From contig NZ_BAEE01000068.1 in the NCBI RefSeq assembly GCF_000241265.1, positions 1 to 64,000 on the forward strand: DNA of 64,000 bases, in the 5' to 3' direction. The translations under genes were made by a program, and so were the position numbers. The stretch comes from Gordonia araii NBRC 100433 (GTDB taxonomy: Bacteria > Actinomycetota > Actinomycetes > Mycobacteriales > Mycobacteriaceae). A model generated the notes under the pieces. It had not been told where the DNA came from. It searched no databases and worked only from the letters and a program-made list of their open reading frames with translations. Positions 8,111 to 16,482 of this stretch are shown in pieces; positions within the stretch are counted from its first letter, which is position 1, and every line of letters starts with the position of its first letter.

Positions 8111-8806
8111 TCACGGACTCTCTGCCCAGAGCCCCTGCTTGGACAACTGTGAGACGAGTTCGTCGGCGCCGGACATGATGTGCGCGCGCATGAGTTCGGC
8201 GGCGAGTTCACCGTTGCGCGATGCCAGCGCGTCGATGATGCGCGGATGCGCCTCCATCGTGTCGTCGTTGTGGCCTTCGATGTCGTTGTAGAAGCGGTTC
8301 GGCAGCTGCTTGACGATGCCGCCGAGCATCATCGCCAACCGTCGCGAATCCGCGGCGAGATTGATCGTGCGATGAAAGTCGTGGCCGCAACGGACGGTCG
8401 TCTCGTGGTCTCCACGTTCTAGCGCCTTCTGGTGCAGATCCAGGACTTCGCGCAGGTGGTCCAGCTCGGCCTCGGAAATCTTCTCGGCCGCCCGCTGGGC
8501 AAGTTCTCCGGCGAACGCCGCCTGTGCCCAGAACAGGTCGCGCACGTCCTGTGGACTGAACGCGCTCACCACGAACCCGCGCCGCGGCACCAGCTCGACG
8601 AAACCCTCACCGGCGAGGATCAGCAGCCCTTCCCGAACCGGCGTGTTGCTGACACCGACCGCAGCGGCGATCGGCTCGGTGCGCAGGAATTCGCCGGGGA
8701 GCACGCTGCCGGAGATGATCAACTCGCGGACGTACGCCGCCACGTCCTCGGATAGTTGCTGTCGCGCACCAGAAGGACGGGGCAAGGCCCCATAGGTCTC
8801 CACCAC
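8111..8806 (-). CDS. GntR-family (FCD/FadR-type) transcriptional regulator
   Basis: A 231-residue regulator with an N-terminal winged helix (about residues 15-75, containing TEPIAAAVGVSNTPVREGL and LVPRRGFVV) and a C-terminal FCD ligand-binding domain with the metal-binding type pattern DFHRTI and HPRIIDAL. I start it at GTG 8806, which has GGAAAGG 8 bases upstream. A CATAAT -10 box (8843-8848) would place the transcript start just ahead of that leader; the frame extends to a TTG at 8833. FCD proteins usually sense acyl-CoA or small carboxylates. It lies inside the catabolic island and probably represses it; the CGTANNATATACNAT boxes at 2695 and 11339 are candidate sites. Confidence 0.9.
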   Translation of the reverse strand: MVETYGALPRPSGARQQLSEDVAAYVRELIISGSVLPGEFLRTEPIAAAVGVSNTPVREGLLILAGEGFVELVPRRGFVVSAFSPQDVRDLFWAQAAFAGELAQRAAEKISEAELDHLREVLDLHQKALERGDHETTVRCGHDFHRTINLAADSRRLAMMLGGIVKQLPNRFYNDIEGHNDDTMEAHPRIIDALASRNGELAAELMRAHIMSGADELVSQLSKQGLWAESP

Positions 8807-8918
8807 CCGCTCAACCTTTCCCTTGGGCTGCAAGCTTTATCCATTATGCCGAATCTGCCGGCTGCTGGGGCCGGTGCCGCACCGGAAGTGACCTGGTTGA
8901 TCCGGTCGAACTGTGCTG

Positions 8919-10142
8919 TCAGATGCCCTCGAACGTGGCCGCCAGCCCCTGGCCGCCGCCAACACACATGGTCGCGAGTCCGGTGCCGCCCCCGCGACGC
9001 TGCAGTTCGTGCAGCATCGTCGTGACCATCCGGACGCCGGTCGCGCCGATCGGGTGTCCGAGCGAGATGCCCGACCCGTTGACGTTCACCCGGTCCTGGT
9101 CGTCCCAGCCCCAGCCCTTGAGTACGGCGAGCACCTGGACGGCGAATGCCTCGTTCAGCTCGACGACGTCGGTGGCGTCGAGCAGCCCGCCGACGGTCGT
9201 GCCGGCGCGCTGTGCGAGCTTGGTGACGGCGGGCACCGGTCCGATGCCCATCCGGGCCGGGTCGCAACCGGCAGCTGCCCAACCGGTGAGGAAGCCGATC
9301 GGCTGCAGGCCCAGGGACTCCAACCGGTCTTCGGCGACGACGAGCAGCCCCGCCGCCGCGTCGTTCTGCTGGCTGGCGTTGCCCGCCGTGACGGTCCCGT
9401 CGGGCATGATCGTGCGCAGCGTCGCGAGCGACTCCGGGGTGGTGTCGGGCCGGATGCCCTCGTCGCGCGCGAACACGACGGGATCGCCTTTGCGCTTCGG
9501 CACGGTAACCGGCACGACCTCGGCGTCGAACTTTCCGGCATCCCAGGCCGCCGACGCGCGCCGATGGCTGCGGGCGGCGTAGGCGTCGGCTGCCTCACGG
9601 TTGATGCCGTAGTCGCTGGCGAGGTTCTCCGCGGTCTCGATCATCCCGGAGATCTTGCCGAACCGGTCCTCCGGCTGGGACCGCTCGCGGCCCCGGTCGA
9701 GCCGGTCGTAGAGCACCGAATTGCCGCTGCGCGCACCCCACCGCTGCGTCGTCGAGTAATACTCGATCCGGCTCATCGATTCGACGCCACCGGCCAAGAC
9801 AACATCGGCAGCGCCGGTCTGCACCATCATCGCCGCGGTCACGATGGCCTGCAGCCCGCCGCCGCAGCGGCGGTCGAGTTGCATGCCGGGCACCTCGATC
9901 GGCAGCCCGGCGTGCAGCGCCAGCCACCGGCCGACGCACGGCACCTCCGAGTTGGCGTACGACTGGGCGAACACCACGTCGTCGATGCGTCCCGGGTCGA
10001 TGCCGGAACGTTCGACCACGGCCCGCACCACGGTGGCCCCCAGGTCTTCGACGGGCAGGTCCTTGAGCGCACCGCCGAACGTGCCGACCGGGGTGCGCAG
10101 CGGGGCGACGATGGCCGCGCGGCGCAATCCTTGGGCTGTCAT
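8919..10142 (-). CDS. Acetyl-CoA acyltransferase (thiolase), second copy
   Basis: A 407-residue thiolase with nucleophile Cys93 in DRRCGGGLQ, the NEAFA motif, NGSGISLGHPIGATG with the catalytic His, and MCVGGGQG with the second Cys. It is related to, but clearly different from, the thiolase at 1445-2656. GAGAGGAC lies 7 bases before the ATG. It follows the acyl-CoA dehydrogenase at 10155-11303 by 12 bases, so both are probably co-transcribed and handle consecutive oxidation and cleavage steps in the same degradative route. Confidence 0.95.
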   Translation of the reverse strand: MTAQGLRRAAIVAPLRTPVGTFGGALKDLPVEDLGATVVRAVVERSGIDPGRIDDVVFAQSYANSEVPCVGRWLALHAGLPIEVPGMQLDRRCGGGLQAIVTAAMMVQTGAADVVLAGGVESMSRIEYYSTTQRWGARSGNSVLYDRLDRGRERSQPEDRFGKISGMIETAENLASDYGINREAADAYAARSHRRASAAWDAGKFDAEVVPVTVPKRKGDPVVFARDEGIRPDTTPESLATLRTIMPDGTVTAGNASQQNDAAAGLLVVAEDRLESLGLQPIGFLTGWAAAGCDPARMGIGPVPAVTKLAQRAGTTVGGLLDATDVVELNEAFAVQVLAVLKGWGWDDQDRVNVNGSGISLGHPIGATGVRMVTTMLHELQRRGGGTGLATMCVGGGQGLAATFEGI

Positions 10143-10154
10143 CTGTCAGTCCTC

Positions 10155-11303
10155 TCAGATCTTGTTGCGGGCGATCAGCTGCGCCGCGATCACGTTGCGC
10201 TGGATCTCGTTGGTGCCCTCGCCGACGATCATCAGCGGGGCGTCGCGGAAGTAGCGCTCGACGTCGTATTCCTTGGAGTAGCCGTAACCGCCGTGCACGC
10301 GGATCGCGTCGAGCGCGATCTCCATGGCCGTCTCGGAGGCGAACAGCTTGGCCATGCCGGCTTCCATGTCGGCGCGCACGCCGTGATCGAGCTTGTCGGC
10401 GGCGTCGACGGTGAGCAGCCGCGCGGCCTGCTGCTTGGTCGCCATGTTGGCGAGCAGGTTGCCGACGGACTGGTGCTTCCAGATCGGCTGGCCGAAGGAC
10501 TCGCGCTCCTGCGCGTATCTGGTGGCGGCTTCCAGCGCGGCCTGCCCGACGCCGAGCGCGCGGGACGCGACCTGGATGCGGCCGACCTCCAGCCCACGCA
10601 TCATGTGCGCCCAGCCCTTATTCGGCTCCCCGCCCAGGACGGCATCGGCGGACACCTTCATGCCGTCGAACACCAGCTCGCAGGCCTCGACGCCGCGATA
10701 GCCGAGCTTGGGGAGCTTCTTGGAGATGGTGAAGCCCTCCCCCGGCTCGACCAGAAGGACGCTCATGCCCTTGTGCGCCGGCTTGGCGGCGCGGTCGGTG
10801 AGGCACAGCAGTCCGAATAGACCGGAGTGCGCCGCGTTCGAGATCCACGTCTTCGACCCGTTGATGACGTAGCCGTCACCGGACGGTGCCGCATTGGTGC
10901 GCATCGCCTGCAGGTCGCTGCCGCCACCGGGCTCGGTGAGCGCCATGGTCGCGCGGATCTTTCCCTCCGCCATCGGCACGAGGTACTTGTCCCGTTGCTC
11001 CTGGGTGCCGAAGGTCTTGATCAGATAGGTGATCACCGAGTGGCCGCCGATCGCGCCCGCCAGGCTCATCCAGCCCCGGGCGAGTTCCTCGCACACGCGG
11101 GCGAAGCAGGCCATGCTGACGTCGACGCCGCCGTATTCGGCGGGAGCGAGAAGGCCGAAGAATCCCAGCTCCTTCATCTCCTCGATGAATGCCTCCGGGT
11201 ACACATCGGGCTCGTCGAATTCCCGCACGTTCCCGACGACCCGCTGGTCGATGAAGTCGCGCACCAGCGCGACCATCTCTTCTTCGTCCTTGGTCAGCGC
11301 CAT
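10155..11303 (-). CDS. Acyl-CoA dehydrogenase (third of the island)
   Basis: A 382-residue acyl-CoA dehydrogenase with TMALTEPGGGSDLQAM and NGSKTWISNAAHSG for FAD/substrate binding, RVHGGYGYSKEYDVERYFRD in the C-terminal domain, and the catalytic Glu in GEGTNEIQ. It resembles the 2764 gene (both have GEGT rather than YEGT, and an ELARGWMSL-like segment) more than the 3992 gene. AAGGACG precedes the ATG. Upstream lies the AT-rich box shared with the 2764 gene, suggesting coordinate control of both operons. Confidence 0.95.
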   Translation of the reverse strand: MALTKDEEEMVALVRDFIDQRVVGNVREFDEPDVYPEAFIEEMKELGFFGLLAPAEYGGVDVSMACFARVCEELARGWMSLAGAIGGHSVITYLIKTFGTQEQRDKYLVPMAEGKIRATMALTEPGGGSDLQAMRTNAAPSGDGYVINGSKTWISNAAHSGLFGLLCLTDRAAKPAHKGMSVLLVEPGEGFTISKKLPKLGYRGVEACELVFDGMKVSADAVLGGEPNKGWAHMMRGLEVGRIQVASRALGVGQAALEAATRYAQERESFGQPIWKHQSVGNLLANMATKQQAARLLTVDAADKLDHGVRADMEAGMAKLFASETAMEIALDAIRVHGGYGYSKEYDVERYFRDAPLMIVGEGTNEIQRNVIAAQLIARNKI

Positions 11304-11338
11304 GCGCCACCGTCCTTGAGCTCAATCATCTCCCGTGA

Positions 11339-11353
11339 ATTGTATATAATACG
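11339..11353 (-). promoter_or_regulatory. AT-rich -10/operator candidate, partner of the 2695 box
   Basis: On the reverse strand this reads CGTATTATATACAAT, 35 bases before the ATG at 11303. ATTGTATATAAT within it is a near-perfect dyad, and TACAAT is an acceptable -10. Its similarity to the 2695 box in sequence, orientation and target gene type supports a common regulator, plausibly the local GntR/FCD protein. Confidence 0.5.
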
Positions 11354-11411
11354 CAGCACCTCGGCGCTCGCAGCCTGCCGCCGATCTCACCACTCTGAAC
11401 ACGGCAGAGTT

Positions 11412-12704
11412 TTAGAAGCCGCCGTCGAGGAACTCCGCGTAGGCGGGCAGGTCGAGCTGGCCGTGTCCGGACAGGCCGATGACCACGACCTCCTCGTTGT
11501 CGCTGTCGGCGACGCGGGCGGCACAGGCCGCGATCGCGTGCGTCGATTCCGGCGCAGGCACGATCCCCTGGGTGCGGGCGAACTGCACCCCGGCGGCGAA
11601 GGCGTCGTGCTGGCTGATCGCGACGCCCTCGACCAGGCCGAGTTCGACGGTGTGGCTCAACGCCGGCGCCATCCCGTGATAGCGAAGGCCGCCGGCGTGG
11701 ATCGGGTCGGGGACGAAGTCCATCCCGAGGGTGTGCATCTTCAGCAGCGGCGTCAGCCCGGCGACGTCGCCGTGGTCGTAGCGGTACTCGCCCTGCGTGA
11801 TCGACGGACACGCGGCAGGCTCGGCCGCGACGATGCGCGGGCTGGACCGGCCGTGGATCTTCTCGCGGATGAACGGGAACGCCAAGCCGCCGAGGTTCGA
11901 TCCGCCACCGGCGCAACCGAAGACGATGTCGGCGCCGTCGGGCTCCACGCGGTACAGCTGCTCGACGGCCTCCTGGCCGATGACGCTCTGATGCAGCACG
12001 ACGTGATTGAGGACGCTGCCCAGAGCGTAACGGGCCGCCGGGTCATTGGCCGCGACCTCGACGGCTTCGCTGACCGCCATCCCCAGGCTGCCCGTTGTAT
12101 CCGGGTCTTTGGCGAGCATGGCCCGGCCGGACTCGGTGAGGTCCGACGGGCTCGGGTGCACCGTCGCCCCGTAGGTCCGCATCAGATAGCCGCGGTAGGG
12201 CTTGGAGTCGTAGGAGGCCCGCACCTGCCACACCTCGACGTCGATGCCGAACTGGGCGCCGGCAAAGGCGAGCGCACTTCCCCACTGGCCGGCACCGGTC
12301 TCCGTCGTCAGCTTGGTGACTCCGTCGACGTAGTTGTAATAGGCCTGCGCGACAGCGGAATTCGTCTTGTGGCTGCCGACCGGGCTGACGCCTTCGTACT
12401 TGACGTAGATCCGCGCCTTGGTGTTCAGCGCCTCCTCGAACTTGCGAGCGCGCAGCAACGGCGACGGCCGCCACATCTTGTAGATCTCCCGCACTGCTTC
12501 GGGGATCTCGACATACGGCTCGCTCGCCACCTCCTGCGCGATGAGTCCCATCGGGAAGAGCGCGACGAGATCGTCGGGACCGACCGGCTCCTTCGTGCCG
12601 GGGTGCAAGTGCGGCGGGATGGGTTCGGACAGCTCGGCGGCGAGGTTGTACCAGTGCGTCGGCACGTCGACGACGACGATGTCGGACGTTTCGGTTGCGG
12701 TCAT
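11412..12704 (-). CDS. trpB2: TrpB2-type tryptophan synthase beta-like protein
   Basis: A PLP-dependent fold-type II enzyme of about 430 residues, the length of the TrpB2 subgroup rather than the shorter TrpB1. The Schiff-base lysine is in GSHKTNSA; TGAGQWGSA and the phosphate-binding loop GCAGGGSNLGG are intact. TrpB2 proteins condense indole with serine or act without TrpA. No trpA or other trp gene is nearby, in keeping with a TrpA-independent or salvage role. The start is ATG 12704: TACAGT ends 7 bases upstream, the leaderless geometry seen elsewhere in the window. GTG 12713 is an alternative. Confidence 0.9.
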   Translation of the reverse strand: MTATETSDIVVVDVPTHWYNLAAELSEPIPPHLHPGTKEPVGPDDLVALFPMGLIAQEVASEPYVEIPEAVREIYKMWRPSPLLRARKFEEALNTKARIYVKYEGVSPVGSHKTNSAVAQAYYNYVDGVTKLTTETGAGQWGSALAFAGAQFGIDVEVWQVRASYDSKPYRGYLMRTYGATVHPSPSDLTESGRAMLAKDPDTTGSLGMAVSEAVEVAANDPAARYALGSVLNHVVLHQSVIGQEAVEQLYRVEPDGADIVFGCAGGGSNLGGLAFPFIREKIHGRSSPRIVAAEPAACPSITQGEYRYDHGDVAGLTPLLKMHTLGMDFVPDPIHAGGLRYHGMAPALSHTVELGLVEGVAISQHDAFAAGVQFARTQGIVPAPESTHAIAACAARVADSDNEEVVVIGLSGHGQLDLPAYAEFLDGGF

Positions 12705-12711
12705 GGGGGCC

Positions 12712-12717
12712 ACTGTA
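12712..12717 (-). promoter_or_regulatory. Leaderless promoter -10 (TACAGT) of trpB2
   Basis: TACAGT on the reverse strand, 7 bases before ATG 12704, with no ribosome-binding site between them. This fits transcription starting at or next to the start codon. Confidence 0.5.
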
Positions 12718-12766
12718 GGCCAGCGTCACCGGGCCGAGTGCGGGTTTCACCCGGGACGAGAAGCCC

Positions 12767-13978
12767 TCAGTCCGGCAGCATCGGGGCGTCGTCGCCGTGG
12801 TGGCGTCCGACGAGCCGGCCGCGGGTGACGGCATCCCGGCCGTATCGGGTGCGCAGATCGTCGATCGCCACGTCGAGTTCGGCGTCGTGATCCTCCTCGA
12901 AGGGCAGGACCAGCTGGACCGCGTCGTAGGAGCACAGGTTCGTGAGCGACAGCCCGACGAGGGTGCAGCCGCGCTCGCGGATGAGGGGCAGTGCCTCTTC
13001 GAACAGTCCGCGGGCGACGGCCAGAACCACGGCCGTCGAGTCGGTCGGCTCACCGATCGAACGGGAGCGCGTCACCCGTTCGAAGTCGTCGAAACGTAGT
13101 CGCAGCACCATGGTTCGACACAGCCGCCGTGCCGTGCGCAGCCGCTTACCCAACCCGTCGACGATGGCGATCAACGTCGCCTCGATGTCGTCTTCTGACT
13201 TGATCCGGCGCCCCAGTGCGCGTTGGGCCCCGATCGACTTCCGCCGGCGTCCCGTCTCCACCCTGCGCGGGTCCCGCGCCATGGACAGCGCGTACAGATG
13301 CCTGCCGGCGCCCGGCCCCAGCAGCCGGCCGAGATGCTGCTCGCCGAGCGCGGCGAGGTCCCCGACCGTCGCAATCCCGGCGTCGGCCAGACGCGCCTCG
13401 GTCTTGGCGCCGACACCCCACAGGCGTCGCACCGGCAACGGGTGGAGGAAATCGAGCTCGCCACCCGGCGGCACGACGAGCAGTCCGTCGGGTTTGCCCA
13501 CGGCGCTGGCCACCTTGGCGAGGAACTTGCTGCGCGCGGCCCCGACGGTGATGGGCAAGCCGACTTCGTCGCGGACCCGCTCGCGCAGGCGGGCGGCGAT
13601 CTGCTCGGGCGTCCCGGCGATCCGGCGCAGCCCGCCGACGTCGAGAAAAGCCTCGTCGACCGAGATGCCCTCGACGACCGGTGTGGTGTCGTGGAAGACC
13701 TCGAACACCGCGCGACTGGCCTCGACGTAGGCGGGGAACCGGGGCCGCACGACCGCGGCCCGCCCCCGGCACAGGACCCGCGCCTCCCGACCGGGCATGG
13801 GGGTGCGGACGCCGAGCGCCTTAGCCTCGTAGCTCGCGGCGAGGACGACGCCCCCTCCGACCAGCACGGGCCGGCCTCGCAGGGTCGGGTCGTCGCGCTG
13901 CTCGACCGACGCGTAGAAGGAGTCCAGGTCGGCGTGCAGGATCGATGCCTCGCTGCGTTCACCCGGACCGATTCTCAT
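12767..13978 (-). CDS. dinB: DNA polymerase IV (Y-family)
   Basis: A 403-residue Y-family translesion polymerase. The catalytic acids are Asp17 and Asp19 in HADLDSFYASVE and Asp108/Glu109 in SVDEAFLD. The fingers/palm segment VLAASYEAKALGVRTPMP and the thumb/HhH segment LWGVGAKTEARLADAGIATVGD are present. QLVLPF at 355-360 resembles the beta-clamp-binding peptide, but about 43 residues follow it, so it is not at the extreme C-terminus. No LexA/SOS box is evident next to it and no imuA'/dnaE2 partner is present. The upstream CACCAT 6 bases before the ATG could be a weak leaderless -10. Confidence 0.93.
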   Translation of the reverse strand: MRIGPGERSEASILHADLDSFYASVEQRDDPTLRGRPVLVGGGVVLAASYEAKALGVRTPMPGREARVLCRGRAAVVRPRFPAYVEASRAVFEVFHDTTPVVEGISVDEAFLDVGGLRRIAGTPEQIAARLRERVRDEVGLPITVGAARSKFLAKVASAVGKPDGLLVVPPGGELDFLHPLPVRRLWGVGAKTEARLADAGIATVGDLAALGEQHLGRLLGPGAGRHLYALSMARDPRRVETGRRRKSIGAQRALGRRIKSEDDIEATLIAIVDGLGKRLRTARRLCRTMVLRLRFDDFERVTRSRSIGEPTDSTAVVLAVARGLFEEALPLIRERGCTLVGLSLTNLCSYDAVQLVLPFEEDHDAELDVAIDDLRTRYGRDAVTRGRLVGRHHGDDAPMLPD

Positions 13979-14090
13979 TCCGGAATGGTGTCACCCGGGT
14001 CGGACACGGACCCGTACAAAAACGTCGCCCAGGGCCGCCGTGATGGACGATATGACCACGACGGGCCGCTACGAGGACGATTTTGGCCGG

Positions 14091-14720
14091 CTAGGCCGCG
14101 TACCCGACGATGGCCCGCGCGAACCGGAGGTTCTCGGCGACGATTTCGTCGGGGGTCATCTCGCCGTCGGACCGGTACCAGGTGGACACGCCGATGCACA
14201 TCGTCGCGATCGCGCGGCCGGCCCCGCCAGGGGACGACGTGGCGAAGTCCCCGCTGGCGATCCCGGCGACGATGATGTCGTCGACCATGTGCTGCAGCCG
14301 GTCGCGGTAACCGATATAGGTGGCCCGGTAGTCGTCGTTGATGCTGCGGATCTCCGATGAACCGATGAAGGCCTGCTTCTGGCGGAACATGTGAAAGCGC
14401 AGCAGCGCCTCGACGATGGCGTCGAACTGCCCGACCGCGTCCGGCCCGGCCTCGGCGACCGCGCTCTCGCACCGTTGCAGCAGGTCGAGCATGGTCAGCT
14501 CCATCAGCCCCTGCAGCAAGGACTGCTTCGACGGGTAGTGGTGATACAGGCCGGGGACCGACAGATTGGCCCGCGAGGCGATCTCCCGGACCGAGGTGCC
14601 GTGGTAGCCGTGTTCGGCGAAAGCCTCCAGCGCCGCTTCGAGCGGCGCAGGCAGGGAGCGGGGGGCGTACTCCCGCCACGCACCCCTCGCGGAGTCGGCG
14701 GCGGGTGCGGAATTAGCCAC
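14091..14720 (-). CDS. TetR-family transcriptional regulator
   Basis: A 209-residue TetR protein. The helix-turn-helix (about residues 25-75) contains FAEHGYHGTSVREIASRANL and the recognition segment SVPGLYHHYPSKQSLL; the C-terminal part is a helical ligand-binding domain. The GTG start overlaps the stop of the upstream TetR gene by 8 bases, so the two regulators are made from one transcript. It may control the DUF2236 genes immediately divergent, or the Baeyer-Villiger operon further on. No ligand can be inferred. Confidence 0.9.
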   Translation of the reverse strand: MANSAPAADSARGAWREYAPRSLPAPLEAALEAFAEHGYHGTSVREIASRANLSVPGLYHHYPSKQSLLQGLMELTMLDLLQRCESAVAEAGPDAVGQFDAIVEALLRFHMFRQKQAFIGSSEIRSINDDYRATYIGYRDRLQHMVDDIIVAGIASGDFATSSPGGAGRAIATMCIGVSTWYRSDGEMTPDEIVAENLRFARAIVGYAA

Positions 14721-15321
14721 CGAGAAGCAGCTCGGTGCAGGCGTCGATCAGCTCGTCACGCTTCATCTGGACCCGGTCGTCGAGCCACGCCGCCAGCAGG
14801 TTGGCCAACCCCCCGACCCGGTAGTAGGCGGCCGCGACGTCGGCGGGCGACGCCGTGTGGTGCGCGCCGGCGGCGGACTGGGCGGTTATCGCGGCCAACT
14901 TCTGGGTGGCGGCCAGCCGGCGGGTCGCCAGCGTCGCCGACACCAGCGTCGGCGAGAACAGCAGCCGCCCCTTGCGACGGTCGCCGTCGATCACGGCGAC
15001 GATGGCGGCGACGGCCTCGCGGACCCGATCGCGAATATTGGTCCGCCGGGAGAACGCCTCGCTGGCGTTCACCATGATCTCTTCGATGACCCGGTCGTAG
15101 GTCGCCGCCACCAGATCGTCGGCCGACGCGAAGCTCTCGTAGAAGTAGCGCGCCGTCAGCCGCGCCTCCCGACACACCCCGCGAACGCTGATCGAACCGC
15201 CGTCGCTGGACCCGAGGGTTTCCAGCGCGGCGTCCAAGAGCTGTTGGCGACGACGGGCGACGCGTTCGTCGCCGTGTTCGCCGGCGTACGTACGCAGCGC
15301 GGTCATTGACTGGGAAGGCAT
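14713..15321 (-). CDS. TetR-family transcriptional regulator
   Basis: A roughly 202-residue TetR protein. The DNA-binding domain contains RRRQQLLDAALETLGSSDG and SVRGVCREARLTARYFYESF. I place the start at ATG 15321, 7 bases after a CACAAT -10; ATG 15306 and 15330 are in frame. The start codon lies in the centre of the perfect 16-bp palindrome 15313-15328, a likely autoregulatory operator. It is the first gene of a two-regulator transcript and is divergent from the DUF2236 oxygenase at 15503. The frame continues upstream to 15738 but without homology. Confidence 0.88.
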   Translation of the reverse strand: MPSQSMTALRTYAGEHGDERVARRRQQLLDAALETLGSSDGGSISVRGVCREARLTARYFYESFASADDLVAATYDRVIEEIMVNASEAFSRRTNIRDRVREAVAAIVAVIDGDRRKGRLLFSPTLVSATLATRRLAATQKLAAITAQSAAGAHHTASPADVAAAYYRVGGLANLLAAWLDDRVQMKRDELIDACTELLLGG

Positions 15322-15328
15322 GCCTTCC
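15313..15328. promoter_or_regulatory. Perfect 16-bp palindrome at TetR start (operator candidate)
   Basis: GGAAGGCATGCCTTCC is self-complementary over all 16 bases and straddles the start codon of the TetR gene; a CACAAT hexamer (15329-15334) adjoins it. TetR proteins commonly bind such dyads at their own promoter. This is a prediction from symmetry and position. Confidence 0.6.
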
Positions 15329-15445
15329 ATTGTGTCATCGACGCCGACGAGGGCAACGGCGTTCCGGCCACGCGCCCCACGCGCCGTCGGATCGGCATAC
15401 CCGGGACCCACGGTACTGGACAACGACGGGCGGCAGGCGTTCAAT

Positions 15446-15463
15446 GCGAAGTGGGCACGGTCG
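15446..15463 (-). repeat. Solo copy of TGGGCAC repeat (type A-like)
   Basis: GCGAAGTGGGCACGGTCG matches the type A unit core (GTGGGCACGGTCG) found at 7950 and 37098 but stands alone, 40 bases upstream of the DUF2236 gene. It could be a degenerate single unit or chance in GC-rich DNA. Confidence 0.35.
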
Positions 15464-15502
15464 TTGTCAGTCGGCGACGCCCGGGTTGCAAGGGAGCAAC
15501 AC

Positions 15503-16369
15503 ATGACCGCATCGACCAGCGCGACGACAATCGAGACGCCCGCGCGGATGAGCCGGGAGGAACGCGACGCGCTGCAGGCCGCCAACCTCAAGATGTACGC
15601 ACCAGGGATCTTCGCCGGCATCGCCAACGTCATCATGCAGCTCGCCAACGCCCCCGTCGGCCGCGGGGTCGTGGAGAGCAAGGTCGAGTCGGGCAGCGCC
15701 TTCAAGCACCCGATAAAACGCGCCCGCACCACCGCCACCTACCTGGCCGTCGCCGCGATCGGCACGCCCGAGGACCGCAAGGCCTTCCGCGACGCGGTCA
15801 ACTCGGTCCACCGTCACGTCCGGTCGACGAGCGAGTCGCCGGTCTCCTACCACGCGATGGACCCCGAGCTGCAGAAATGGGTCGCGGCCTGCCTGTACAA
15901 GGGGTGGGAGGACACCGTCCGACTCAACGGTTGGCCGTCGGACCTCACCGAAGAGGCCTACCGGCAGGGTGCGGTCATGGGTACGACGCTGCAGATGCCG
16001 TACGAGATGTGGCCCGCAACCCGCGCGGACTTCCAGCAGTACTGGGATGAAACGGTCGCCCGGATCGAGATGGATCCCGAGGTGCGCGACTATCTCGCCC
16101 GGCTCGCACGCGTCGCCAACCTCGGGCCGGTCGTCGAGGCGCTGTTCGGCTGGTTCTCCGAGGCCATGACGATCGGCTACCTGCCCGCCGAGTTCCGCGA
16201 CATGATGCGGCTGCATCCGACGCCCGCCCAGAAGAGACTGTTCGAGGCCATGACGTTGGTCGGACGCACCACCGGCCGAGTCACCCCGCAGGCGATCCAG
16301 CAGCTCCCCTTCCGGTTGCTTCTCGTCGACGTCCGACTGCGCCGTCGCCTCGGCTTACCGCTGGTCTAG
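15503..16369 (+). CDS. DUF2236 (MpaB-type) oxygenase family protein, copy 1
   Basis: A 288-residue DUF2236 protein, the family that includes latex-clearing protein and MpaB, known or suspected heme b-dependent oxygenases. Family features seen are PVGRGVVESKVESG, then the RARTTATYLAVAAIGTPEDRK segment, SVHRHVRSTSESP, AMDPELQKWVAACLY and YLPAEFRDMMRLHPTP. AGGGAG lies 7 bases before the ATG. It is divergent from the two TetR genes and followed by a paralogue of identical length at 16483. Substrate unknown. Confidence 0.85.
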   Translation: MTASTSATTIETPARMSREERDALQAANLKMYAPGIFAGIANVIMQLANAPVGRGVVESKVESGSAFKHPIKRARTTATYLAVAAIGTPEDRKAFRDAVNSVHRHVRSTSESPVSYHAMDPELQKWVAACLYKGWEDTVRLNGWPSDLTEEAYRQGAVMGTTLQMPYEMWPATRADFQQYWDETVARIEMDPEVRDYLARLARVANLGPVVEALFGWFSEAMTIGYLPAEFRDMMRLHPTPAQKRLFEAMTLVGRTTGRVTPQAIQQLPFRLLLVDVRLRRRLGLPLV

Positions 16370-16412
16370 CTGCCATCCGTTGACAACGCCCTCGCACCGG
16401 CGTTGAATTAAG

Positions 16413-16430
16413 TGATAACGAACGTTGTCA
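16413..16430. promoter_or_regulatory. Dyad TGATAACGAACGTTGTCA, operator candidate
   Basis: An 18-bp near-palindrome 52 bases before the second DUF2236 gene: TGAYAACG and CGTTRTCA arms meet around AA. It has the same form (TGAYAA-N6-TTGTCA) as the dyad at 21641-21658 before the Baeyer-Villiger monooxygenase. CGTTGACAACG at 16378-16388 is a shorter palindrome nearby. Either local TetR protein could bind here. Confidence 0.55.
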
Positions 16431-16482
16431 CACCAAATCCGTTCGGCAGGTGGGACAATCGGCCATAGAACGAGGAGCGACC

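Noticed and set aside
7830-8291. Frames through the arrays giving heptad-like proteins (HGRRDSG or TVPRISP repeats)
   Set aside because: They simply translate a 21-bp repeat (7 codons) and are open in several frames; no start signals or domains.
8913-12890. Two long forward frames (635 and 687 codons)
   Set aside because: They are complementary shadows of the thiolase, acyl-CoA dehydrogenase and trpB2 genes, which have complete catalytic motifs on the other strand.
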